Below, one piece after another: positions 49,701 through 60,200 of a DNA stretch of 64,000 nucleotides. How positions within the stretch are numbered: position 1 is the stretch's first letter; every line of letters begins with the position of its first letter. A model generated the notes under the pieces. That model was not told the DNA's origin. It was given only the letters and a program-made list of their open reading frames with translations, and searched no databases. A program made the position numbers and the translations under genes. Origin of the DNA: Takifugu bimaculatus (Eukaryota; Chordata; Actinopteri; Tetraodontiformes; Tetraodontidae); NCBI GenBank assembly GCA_004026145.2, contig CP034976.1, positions 8,764,969 to 8,828,968 of the forward strand, given 5' to 3'.

Positions 49701-52700
49701 CTTCGATGTTTCTACCTTGTTGGTAAGTATCTCGTGATTTTGGTGTGTGTGTGTGTGTGTGGGGGGGGCATTCATGCCAAGGCTACCTTCAATGAAAAAT
49801 GTGTCCTTAGCGCAAAGCTAAGAAAAACAGCTACAAAATAAAAAAGCCAAGGCTGACCCAGAGCATGGCTGTCCTCACCAAACTCTCCAGCTTCGCTTGA
49901 GGCACAGGTGTGTCTGCTTCTCTCCCTGATGGCTTCTAAATCTTTCTACAGGACCTGACCTTTTTTTTTCCCCCCTCAATGGCTGGGTCACAACAATACC
50001 CACCATATCCTGCATTGCTCTCTGCCACGCTCACTCGTCAGTTGCAAGTTGATCTCTGCCAACAAAACTGTACAGTGTCTACTTCCATCTTCGTGAGGAC
50101 TAATTTCAGGACTATCTTAACCTTGAGCTTCAAACAGAGTTTTAACCCTCATACAGTGCAGTAAAGAAAGAACACATTGGGATGTATTTGAATTCATGCC
50201 GCTACACTGCTCCATTGTACAAGCTTAGACACTACTGAATTTATGCGTCCAACTCAACAAGCATTTGTTGTTTTTCTCATGCTTCATTCAGAGCAAACAC
50301 ACAATAACAAAAAAAAATCACTGTATAATTAAAAACAGTTTCATAAACCTACACGATGTCTTAGAATTGTCTTACTTTGTTATGCAAGAGAGCTGCCACC
50401 CACACAATTTCTTCTAAATGTCTCAATTAAGGTGTGAATTAAAAAAACTGTCAAATTGGCAGCTAAATACTGTACATACAAAACAACTTTTGTTGAAATA
50501 CTTAATGACCATCAGTTCCTTGGATCACCAGGACTGTATTTTTAATAAAATAATACTAAAAAGCGCTTCATTCTTTGTGAGCATTGTTAAAATTTATTAG
50601 GGTTTTCAAACGACTACTGATCTAATTTTCCTACCTTCTTTTCTCTGATAACCAGTGAACCCCTCCATAATTCCCTGTGGTCAATGCAGTTCCTCAATTC
50701 AGCAGGCTCTATTATTGTAGCACATAGGTAGGATGCCATTTTCTGCCACCTGCACAGAAAAAAATCCAAACAAAAACTAAAAGGACAATGATGGGAACTC
50801 TAAGAACACAAAAAATTCATCTTCATTGCATGATATATTTAGAGTTCCTGAATGATTGTGTAGATTAATTTGGTACAATACTGATAAGAAATCACATATT
50901 TTCTATCACGTATGTTGCAAAATATCAAAGCTTCCCCATATTTTTTGCTTTTAAAAGGCTGCCTTTGCTGTAAGACAACAGCGTAAATACACATTTGTAT
51001 TCATTCAACGCCCCCTTGTGGCAAACAGTGAGAGCGCCTGCGGAATTTCTCACCCGCTTATGTTTTGTGTAACAACTGTGATCTTTGCAGCGTGCCAGCA
51101 GGACATGTGTTTGAGAGCTCCCAGCAGAGGAAGCAGGTCCTTTACAGGAGGAGACTGTTCTACGGAGCCCAAGACCAGAACATCTAACAAGGCCTTGCCT
51201 ATAGAGGAAAACAGAATGAATCACAATGAAAATCAATGAGACATACCGTATATCTGATATACATTTGTCTTCCAAACAGAGCAGTGGACATAGTTTGTTA
51301 AAATGATATTTCCAAAAGTGAAATGCGAAGATGCTCGTGTCCTAAATATTGAGATGTGTGCAAAAGAGGTTGGGAGCAGTAATGACTGCAGCTCTTTAGG
51401 GCATGAAATGATGGAGGGAGATTGATCCTGAACTCCTGCAGAGGTTCTTTTCTTCTAAAGTGAGATCTCACTCCAGGAGGGAGACTGAAGAAGTAATCGG
51501 ACTGAACATGTTCCAGTTTCTGCATTGCTACAGTATGCGCATATTTATGAAAAACAGTAGGTTACTTTCTATAAAGCTGCTGCCAGCAGATTGTCAAAAA
51601 GTGAATGCTTGAAATTGGAATGAATTTTTGTCACAGTAAAGACTTTTTTTTAAATTTGTCATTGGCAGATTTTTACAAAAATATTCAATTTACTAAAATC
51701 CAACTATATGTAGTAATCGTAGTTTTTGCTTTGATTTTTTTTGGGGGGGGGCTTTTTCAGCTACACATCTGTGGATACTTTGCGGAATAATAGGACTAAG
51801 GTGATGAAGACAAATCGGACTCAGTTTTTCAACACACAGCACACAAAACTAACTCGCTAAGAGTACCTGGAGGTGGAAGCTTGTCTGACAGTAGATGTAG
51901 TCCTTCAGCAGCCTCCGCTAAAATCCTGTACATTAAAGACACAAAGATTAAAATGGGTAATGAGAATGAACCAATTTCAAATGATTTCCCTAATATATTG
52001 CCAATTTGCCTGAAAGTCAAACTTTTTGAATTTGAATAGAAAAATAATTGTATTCATTGACCAAAGGGTAGATCCAATACGGCTCCCACACTTGCCATTT
52101 AAACACACATGTGTTTATTCACATAATTGAAATCTGGTCTGTGACTCACTCTGTCAGTGATGACTGGTCGGACTTTTGCTCAATCGAGTCTTGATTATTC
52201 AGATATCGCTGAAGGGACTCCACAGTCTTGGATGTCTGTTCCTCGTCCTCATTATTTTGAAGGTCCTTTCCCAGCTCTTCCCAATCTGAACTGCAAAACT
52301 ACCAGAGTGGTGATATGAAAACACATCCAACTTTCAGCCAACAATTTCAAACCCCCTGTGATGTCGTTCCATCTCACATCTGCAACTAGAAAATAAATGT
52401 CTACTGCATCTTTCAAAAGTGTCATGTCTGCTTTGTTTTTCTATTCTGACAGCCTGGTTTGTCACCATTTCTGAAACACTGAATATACCCATGTCACAAT
52501 ATCAACAGTGCTGCAATCTCCACCCAGCGTTTATGTGTGTAAATTTGTATATATGCGATCTCGAACTCTGCTTCGACTTTACACTTTTGCCATTTTTTTC
52601 TTTTGCATCACTGTATTGTGGCTTACTCTTGTTCATAAAATCATTTATATATTATTGATATATTTTCCCCAAAGTAGATATTTTTGTCATGTTAAAGATA

Positions 52701-53329
52701 AGGACAAAAGATAAGCAATTATGACTTGGATTTCTCGTTACAGGAACCTTCCAAATGATCGGAACAAAAGGTTCGGGATACAACCAATACAAAAAACCCA
52801 ATAAGATGTCTAACCTGGGTAAAGTGCTGACAAGCCTGAAGAGCAAAATACCACCTCTGGACTGATGGGCTGCCATTGAGATAACAACCTGAGGAAACAG
52901 AGAGATATGTGACATAGAAGTGGCTAACTAAGGTGGCTGATTCCTTATATTGACTATACCTGGAAACACAGATACACCCCGCTTTAGTTCCTGGGCTGAG
53001 ACCTCCAGAAGTGTTTCGTATATCTGTTTTAATGGCTCCAAACCTGACACAGTGACAATCGAAAAGCCATGATTAATAACTGGCTTTATGTGCGAGTCTA
53101 GCTGAGATTAGCGTGTAAAAGCAAATATGTACAAATTACGCTAACAAGTCACGCTAGTAGCTAGTTAGTGTTCACCTTGGAGAGACAGAGCAGAATTTAC
53201 CAGCTAGTTAACAAGGGATTTAGCGGTGGTGGAAAAAGAGGAATGACAGAAACTAAACTTACATTTAGAATGTCCCAGCGGGCCGTTGTCACTTTTACAA
53301 AACGATACAACTAATATGTACCGATCCAT
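37060..53329 (-). CDS. mtbp: MDM2-binding protein (MTBP), Treslin partner
   Basis: Twenty-four coding exons (minus strand): 53263-53329, 52960-53043, 52815-52888, 52150-52298, 51867-51925, 51054-51198, 50635-50749, 48676-48780, 46059-46153, 45912-45978, 45617-45734, 45160-45333, 43820-43933, 43353-43403, 42999-43160, 42011-42104, 41779-41937, 41339-41434, 40933-41196, 40089-40267, 38935-39047, 37449-37562, 37169-37234, 37060-37098. The total is 2703 nt, an intact frame of 900 residues (human about 904). MTBP partners Treslin/TICRR in replication origin firing and was first found as an MDM2 binder. It acts in the nucleus. Start MDRYILVVSF and end VIDWILEKNSKK match the family. All borders are GT-AG except one GC-AG. 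No frame break occurs. Confidence 0.97.
38107..38148. repeat. (GT)n microsatellite
   Basis: GTGTGTGTGTGTGAGTGTGCGTGTGTGTGTGTGTGAGAGA in mtbp intron 21; on the mtbp strand it is a CA repeat. Confidence 0.9.
40370..40690. repeat. degenerate TTG/GTT-rich tract
   Basis: About 320 bp in which the plus strand is almost free of long C or A stretches and is built of GTTGTTG, TTGGTTG and GTTGATT words. On the mtbp transcript strand it reads as CAACAAC-rich RNA. It looks like an old, diverged trinucleotide expansion. Confidence 0.75.
43353..46153 (-). CDS. mtbp: mtbp exons 9-14: central region
   Basis: Landmarks are VFHYYTPALDLIQLINLTDLP (exon 9), KAKLLLDQLTSL (exon 10), VGALFSLSCTVTHV and RWRETIARRPKSLA (exon 11), then VPDVEVKGESAHYFLLVQG (exon 12). 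Exons 9 and 10 are separated by only 80 nt. Exon 14 (43353-43403) is just 51 nt and lies in the least conserved part; it is supported by phase on both sides. Confidence 0.92.
44321..44390. repeat. short tandem repeat with inverted end
   Basis: The word AGAAA(C)TTTTACACTAGTAAA occurs about two and a half times, and the last copy runs into CTAGTGTAAAGTT, an inverted copy of AACTTTACACTAG. It lies in mtbp intron 12. Confidence 0.75.
46662..46724. repeat. (GTGC)n microsatellite
   Basis: GTGTGTGTGCGTGC followed by about a dozen GTGC units, in mtbp intron 8. It alternates purine and pyrimidine throughout. Confidence 0.95.
48676..53329 (-). CDS. mtbp: mtbp exons 1-8: N-terminal region
   Basis: Residues 1-266. 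Landmarks are MDRYILVVSF (exon 1), RWYFALQAC (exon 3), FCSSDWEELG (exon 4), LAEAAEGLHLLSDKLPPPG (exon 5), LGALKHM-CWHAAKITVV (exon 6) and ELRNCIDHRELWRGSL (exon 7). These follow the vertebrate MTBP N-terminal domain in order. In exon 4 the acceptor at 52299 is chosen over one 8 nt further in because only it keeps FCSSDW and the frame. Confidence 0.93.
48789..48810. repeat. (CA)n microsatellite
   Basis: Eleven CA units just upstream (in transcript terms) of mtbp exon 8, whose acceptor is at 48781-48782. On the transcript strand this is a GU repeat placed directly before the TTTTCCTCAG acceptor. Confidence 0.9.
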
Positions 53330-53398
53330 GTCGTGTTATCTTCCAATTTGCCAGCCAATTGTTATATCTGATTAAAAAACCGACAAAAACAACAACTC

Positions 53399-53406
53399 TT
53401 TCGCGC
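53399..53406 (+). promoter_or_regulatory. mtbp: E2F-type site upstream of mtbp
   Basis: TTTCGCGC is a perfect match to the E2F consensus TTTSSCGC, 70 bp upstream of the mtbp start codon. E2F sites are frequent at genes for DNA replication factors, which matches the role of MTBP. The site was found by eye; occupancy is inferred. Confidence 0.55.
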
Positions 53407-53713
53407 AATGTTAAATTTCCCACCAGTTCGTCTTCTTCTTCGGTATCTGCAACTTGTCAGGGGTAGTACCAATCGGCGACGCCCGTGATCGCCACCTACC
53501 GGTGAAACGAAATCAACGCTTGCTTAAGACCTCGACTTTATCGCCTTTATCGATCCCCTGTTGAAGTTGAAGACCTCCCTAGCTATGATCAGCACTTCTT
53601 GATGAAATATATACTAATTATATAGCTTCAAACAAATCTGACATGCTCAGAAATAAGATGCCACACCTAAGAAAAGTCCATCATGATTAAACAGAGATCA
53701 AACATTCATGTAT

Positions 53714-53719
53714 TTTATT
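53714..53719 (-). promoter_or_regulatory. zfat: candidate poly(A) signal of zfat
   Basis: AATAAA on the minus strand, about 285 bp after the zfat stop. A nearer copy lies at 53838-53843 (about 160 bp after the stop), so two 3' ends are possible. Confidence 0.5.
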
Positions 53720-54002
53720 ACAGGTGTTCCAGATAAAAACATTGAGTGGGGTAACAACAAAATTAAAACCAAAAGCAATGAGATTTAAATTCTACCATAC
53801 AAAATGATCCAGTGTGTCAAGCACTTGAAAAAAAATATTTATTTAAAATATACTTGCTATATACAACATATCAATGTATTGCACTTACTATTTCCATAAC
53901 TTAGCACAAACAATTGAGTTATTACCTGTTGGTACACTTTATGTTGCTTAAAATAAATACAATGATCAAAAACTGGCTGACCAGCAGTGGAATTTAGAAG
54001 AG

Positions 54003-54239
54003 CTAATTGATTTCTACAGTGTGCTCCTGCACATACACAATATAGTGGTGAGTGTTTTCATCCTGTGTGAGGACTGTCAGTGCCTCCAGGCCATGTCCAT
54101 CCTCCACAACCATCACCTGGTTACTTGCTAGACCCCCATCTTCATTTACCACCATCACCTGATTACCGGTCAGACTGCTCTCCTCGTTCACCACCATCAG
54201 CTGGTTGCCAGAGTTGTTGACTTCCTGCTCCTCTGCCAT
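54003..54239 (-). CDS. zfat: zfat last coding exon with 14-residue repeats
   Basis: Seventy-eight residues and TAA. After MAEEQEVNNS come three tandem 14-residue units of the form GNQxMVVNEDGGLx, then LEALTVLTQDENTHHYIVYVQEHTVEIN. The IVYVQE segment is shared with mammalian ZFAT, and the tandem repeat region appears expanded here. The exon begins ATGGCA, but this ATG is internal to the protein. Confidence 0.92.
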   Translation of the reverse strand: MAEEQEVNNSGNQLMVVNEESSLTGNQVMVVNEDGGLASNQVMVVEDGHGLEALTVLTQDENTHHYIVYVQEHTVEIN

Positions 54240-57200
54240 CTGTAACTTCAGTCACAACTCAATATCACCCTCTTTTTCAAGCATTCACTGTTTCTAAATG
54301 ATGTGATCTGGTCTACCTGTTGCACGACGGTAACGGTGCCCGGAGCCATTGCAACCATAGAGGTGACAGCATCATAGGTCTCGGCGCTCAGTTCAGTGAT
54401 CTGCTGGATATTAACTGTACAAAATAAGATACATAATTATTATAGGTCTAAAACATAGCAGGCATCAACCTCCAGTTTTTGGCTGATGAGTTTACCAGAA
54501 TGCTGTGTCTGTGTACAAAGGGGGCTGCTTTTACCATTGTCCTGCAGAGTCACTTCAGTTGCTTCCATTAGCTGCTGTCCATCCTCCACAGCATTATACT
54601 GGGCTTCCACTGTTTCCCCCACCTGGATATAACACAGTTATTGGCCTTGGTCAATAAATAATAAGCTTTGAAAAACTAAAGAAAGTCTGGTTGAATTTTA
54701 TTAAGCCAAGAATATTGAAAGTATCGATAGAGAAAAAACACAAAGCTACATCTGATATTAGTTACATCAACTAAAACAGAACACAGAGGTTCTATGAAAG
54801 AATTAGTAGAATTTTTCTACTCTATTGATTTTCCAAACAGTGTCACTCTCAGGGCTATGACTGTATGAATGAGAATGAAAAAAGCAAAATGAAATATCAT
54901 CAAAGTAGTTTGACATTATAATTGTGTTACACTAATCAAGAGTCTATCAGTGCTGTACTACAGTTGGATCAAAGTTGTGTGTTTACCTCCCAGCTGCCTT
55001 CCATAACTTTTAGGTTGTGTTTGCTCTTAAGATGACGGTTCAACTCCCATTTGGTTCCATAAACAAACTCACACTGAGGACACTTCATGCCACCTAAACA
55101 GCGACATTCACAAACACATTTACAATAAACACTATAGTTACACACTTGAAAGGATAATGCGCAGGAGTCATTTCAGGTCAACTAGAACACTGTTCATGTT
55201 GTTTAAAGATATTCGAGGCAAACAAAAGGTCTAAATATGGCAGTATGGGAGCTGACCGTGCTGCTCCAGAGAATCAGGGTTTGGTCGGCCAGGTCCAACA
55301 TTATGATACTTCTGACCAGGGTGTTTCTTCTTATAGTGCCGCTTTAGAGGACCAGCAATGTTACATGAATAGTGGCAGTGGGCACAGCGGAATGGCTACA
55401 ATGAAGGGTAAAACAATTTTGAATGAATGCAAATAACTTATTATGGATAAAACCAACAGCAGAACCAACATTTTAGTGATATAGGCCTGATTGACTAAAT
55501 ACTCAATATACTATTTACCTTAAATTCAGCATGTTGCTCCATGTGTCTGAGCAAATAAGGTTTGGAGACCGTGTTAAAGTCACACTGTAGACACTGAAAC
55601 TGCTTTCCTGAACAAACACAGAACGTCTACGTTAATTATATCTGCGAATATCTTCCATCTGTTTTTCCATCAGTCGCAAAAGTATTAATTAGATCAGATA
55701 ATTTATACAGAAATGAAAATAAAACCAGGGAGTGAATACCAAGGACAGTGTGTTACAGAGCGACTGTACCTACCTTCCTCGGTGTGGCTCAGTCTGTGGC
55801 TTTTCAGCGTAACCTTTGATTTGAACTTTTTACCACACAAATCACAAAGGTGGCATCTTTCTGTGTTGTGTCGGTTCATGTGAGTCTTCAAGTTGCTCCT
55901 GCTGCGGCCTGCGTAGTCGCACATAGTGCAGGCATACGGCTTCAAACCTGCACACGTAAACACATTTTAACAGATCAACAGCACTGTAACATGTTTTAGG
56001 ATGAGAGTGGATTAGCAATAGCAAAGCTTAAATGCTGCAAAAGCACCAAAACACAAGGTTTCCTCATCCTTGAGGAAAATACAGCAGCATATGTATGGGT
56101 GTCTCTTTTGGTTTGTTTGTTTTCCTCATTTTATGTACAGACTTGACCATCGGGCTATGTTCTTTTCTAAATGTTTCTTGAGTGTTTACAATCCAGTCCG
56201 CCCTGCTGGAGGACAGCCAGGAGACAAGACAGATGGAGGCCCAGACAACAGATGCATCAGAACCTGAAACTTTCAACAACGACTCTGATGGAGCCACGTG
56301 TGTGTTTGTCTGAAATAAATGTGGAGGAATATCAAACCCTGGTGGGCCCAGATGTGTCGCTGATAATCGCTGCTGTTCTTAAGGAAATAGGAGTCACAGT
56401 AGGGACACTTCTCTGCACGCTTCACCATGACACCCTTGGCCTGTATCGGGAGTGCATCTGTCCACACACAAACACAAGCACATGGAAGAAAAAAAAATAT
56501 GGGACAGCAGACTAGAAGGAATAATGTAGCATAATAATGACAATAATAATGACAGCATATGTGAGGGTGTATTTTGTGCTGTTCACCAGGGTGAGTTGTT
56601 TTGATGTGGCATTTTAGTCGGTGTTCTGGGTAACTGTTCTGACAGATGGGACAAGTCACATTTTTCCCCTGTAAACAACCATGGCACATTTGAAAAAAGC
56701 CTCCCAAGTGAGAAATAAGCAAATGTTTATAGAGAGTCTGTTCTACAAGAGAGCTCGAGGTTGGATACCTGGTGCTGGTGCATCCGCAAATGAGCTTGAA
56801 GTTTGTATTTATCAGGTGTGGTGTATTTACAGCCAGCACTGGAACAAGATAGCTGCAAGCCGCTGTGCTTCTGGATCTGATGCCGCTTTAACTGAGCTTT
56901 TGGTGATGGAAGAGTAGCTACACTTTGAACAGTAATGAGAGTGTTCCTTGGTATGCGTACGGACGTGGACATTATAGTGGACTTTGTACCAAAACAGTTT
57001 TCCTGTAGAAAATGTAAACACATTTAGACGCAGGTTAAAAAATATGCCTGAGTACAAATCAACACATTCTGGGTAGGTGTCAGGATTTCACATAAAAGAA
57101 AGCAAACTTTGGTCATCTTACCACAGTACTGGCATTCTAAGTCTCCGTAGATTTTCCTGAGCTGTTGGAAAGATTCCATATTAAGCTGAGTCTTTGGGAG

Positions 57201-60200
57201 GGAAGCAAACACCTGCTGGAACGCACTCTGATTTAAGCAGGGAAGAGACAACAAGCCAGATTGTTAGGAACAAAGTCTGAAAAGATTTTTTTTAAAGTGG
57301 AACTCTTCTAAACACATTCCATACATACAATTAACTAAAAAAAGAGTTTGACCAATCATAAGAGTATTGCGATGTTTCATAGACCTGACAGCTAATCTGG
57401 AGCTAAAAAAATGATTGTGTCTGACCATCGTGTTCAGTTACCTTTTCTTTTTGTTGAGTTTGTTCTTCTGTGAGAGGTGCTGATGATATATTGCTCACAC
57501 CCAGTGACACAGCTGTTTTTGATGTTGTACTTGCATTAGAGCACTTATCAGCTGGGAGTACAGTTACTTGAGTCTCAGATGATACTCCGTGTTGTTCCAT
57601 TTCTTGGGAAAGTGATTTTGTCCCACCATTTTCTACTCCACTTTCTAATTTTAATGTTCCATCTTCCTCCACTCTCCCATCATCTCCACCCTTGAGCTCT
57701 GTATTACATTCCTTTATCCTATTCCTCGCATCTTCTCTCTCCTCATTGCCCCATATGTTTTCTCCAGGCTGCATCAGATAGTAGCTGTTGTTAATACAGC
57801 GTGTGAAGGCCTGATCCTGGTCCTGCTCAGTGTGTGACTCTTTCAGATGAGCTGTCATCCCCTGAGAGCTGACAAACTTTCCCTCGCACATGTAACACAC
57901 GTATATGAAGAGGTGCTTCTTGACATGAGCAGCAAGCGCCTCCATCTTGGTTGCAGCATGATCACACAGAAGACAGGCAAAGGGACGATGGGGCGCGTGG
58001 ACCAACAGGTGCCGCTCACGCTCAAGCTGATTCTTAAAGCCACGGTTACAGGTTGGACAGTGATAGAGCAGCTGTCTGAGCCCCTGACGGGTTTTTAACC
58101 TGAAACGTTTACACAGATTATACAGAGGGGGAGTCAGAAGGTTGCTGGTATGGACAGAAGGGTAAAATAAAAGTGATAACATCAAAACTACCTGAGTTTT
58201 TGGTAACTTTGGTTCACATCAGGGTCTTTGAGATTGTGTTGTTTCTCCATATGCTTCAGCAGGTTTTTTACATCCGAGTACTTCTTATCGCAGAAGCCGC
58301 AGTGCTGCTTCACCTTCAAATGGACACGCTGTATATGGCACCTGCAGTAGAATGAACAACTAAGATCTTAACACTCACAAGTTGAATTCACAAGAAAAAC
58401 AGAAGACCAACGTAAACACAAAGTTATACGACGAAAAACAAGTCAAGAATTACGCAAAAATATGATATTAACAATGACAATAGCTACCTTGAGATGTCCT
58501 GGACTGAGGCACTTGAAAGGACAGTGCTGGCAGCTGAATTTCTCTCCAGTGTGCTTCCTCAGGTGAACATTCAGATTAGCTTTGAAGTAGAGAATCACAG
58601 AAGGTATCAGTTGACCAATTCTAACCTGAATGTTGCATTTCAGTATTGTCACATGTCCGACTATATATATATATATTTTTAATTCATTAATCCATGTTTG
58701 GTTCATATAAGTGTTTATGTTCCAACAGTTTGACCAGGAAGTTCCGGTTTACCTTTGATGCCTGATGCATAGTCGCAGTGTGGACACTGGAAAGGTTTCT
58801 CCTGCGTGTGTGTCCTGAGATGGGCAACCAGTGAGTGTCTAAATTTAAAGATCTTGTTACAAAACTCGCAGGCAAAGATCTTCAACTGGCTGTGGATGAA
58901 ACTGAGAGAAACAGTACATTAATGGTAAATCATTCTTCAAAATTGAGATTATAAGTGAATACATTTTATGGGTAATGCCATCAGTACTAATAACACAGTT
59001 ATCAGTAGAAATCTACACTAAATCTAATCTTAAAGAAAATTAAAGCCAAATGTCTGTTCTTTTACATTGCTGGAAAACGGTTATTATATATCATAATAAG
59101 GCTGTATTTATTGACAAGCATAATGAATGCATTTGGCAAGAAAATTTCATACTGTACTTGGTAGCGTGTTGTTGGATAGAATATTCTGAGAAGCCTTTGT
59201 TGGCCGCTGTTGTTGTTACTTTTGTGCAGGTGACGTCATTACTAAGAGAAAAAAGCAGCAGAATATTCAGGAAAATATACAGGTTATATTACACTCATAT
59301 CAAAGACCCTTACATATTATGGTATATTAAAAAAGAAATATGTACTTTTATATATGTGTGTGTTTTGTTACCTTGATTTCAAATCCATTTCTGTGCCAGC
59401 TTCATGAATATTCACATTACTTGCGGGTTCTGCGGACTGACTCTGGATATAAAAATATAATAAATTAACATACAAAAATCAAGAAATTAGTACATTTTAA
59501 ATAGTAAATAATTAAGACTGAATAAAAGACAGATAATATAGAAGATGAGAATTTAATGTATTTTTCTATTTGGTAAAACTGCATGTGGTCTTATTTATTA
59601 TTTTTCTAATTTCATTGTTTTGATAGAAATCATTTTAAAAGAAACTGATGTACCCTATAGTTTATAAGTGGCAACTTTTTGCTTTTGTGAGTGCCACACT
59701 TAAATTAATTTTATATCCAACATCCAAAATATCTGTTAGCTACAATATACACAAGCACGAATGCATGTGAACTATAATGGGTGAGGTTGGACAGCTAAAT
59801 GGGTGAATCAAACTTTTTATACTCCAGTCTTTACCTGATCTTGAAGATGGATGGATGGGACGTCTGTTTCTGCTGTTCGCTCCTCCAGTGGGAACCAGTT
59901 TAAACACACCTGTTGCAATTGAATGCAACTCAAATATAAGTAGATATCTTTTACATGAATGTATACTTACAAGCATACATATCTGTACATAAAAGAAAAA
60001 AACTGACCTGGTATTGTTGCCTCTTCTGTTAGAACAACGCTGACGACTGACTTTTTGTTACCTGTGGACAGGCTTCCCTTCCCTGGAGATGCTGCTTTGG
60101 CTGGTTTTCAAGGTTTTTAGGTTACTATGTTCTACATGAACAAAAATAATACAATTAAACCCGCAACTGTTGCTTAAACAAATCAAGAGCCAAGAACTCA

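Larger units (their letters stand above)
39048..50634 (-). other. mtbp: larger mtbp introns
   Basis: The largest are intron 7 (48781-50634), intron 8 (46154-48675) and intron 12 (43934-45159), plus introns of 0.6-1.4 kb near 39048-40088 and 41938-42998. They contain a GTGC microsatellite, a CA repeat, a T/G-rich tract and a tandem block near 44321, listed separately. I see no nested gene. Confidence 0.7.
53330..54002. other. mtbp promoter and zfat 3' UTR
   Basis: This 673-bp stretch separates the mtbp ATG (right end of mtbp) from the zfat stop. It must contain both the zfat 3' UTR, with AATAAA on the minus strand at 53714-53719 and 53838-53843, and the mtbp promoter with an E2F-type site at 53399. 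No coding sequence is visible. Confidence 0.8.

Noticed and set aside
56171..56515. Plus-strand open frames over the zfat exons
   Set aside because: They are shadows of minus-strand exons with confirmed splice borders.
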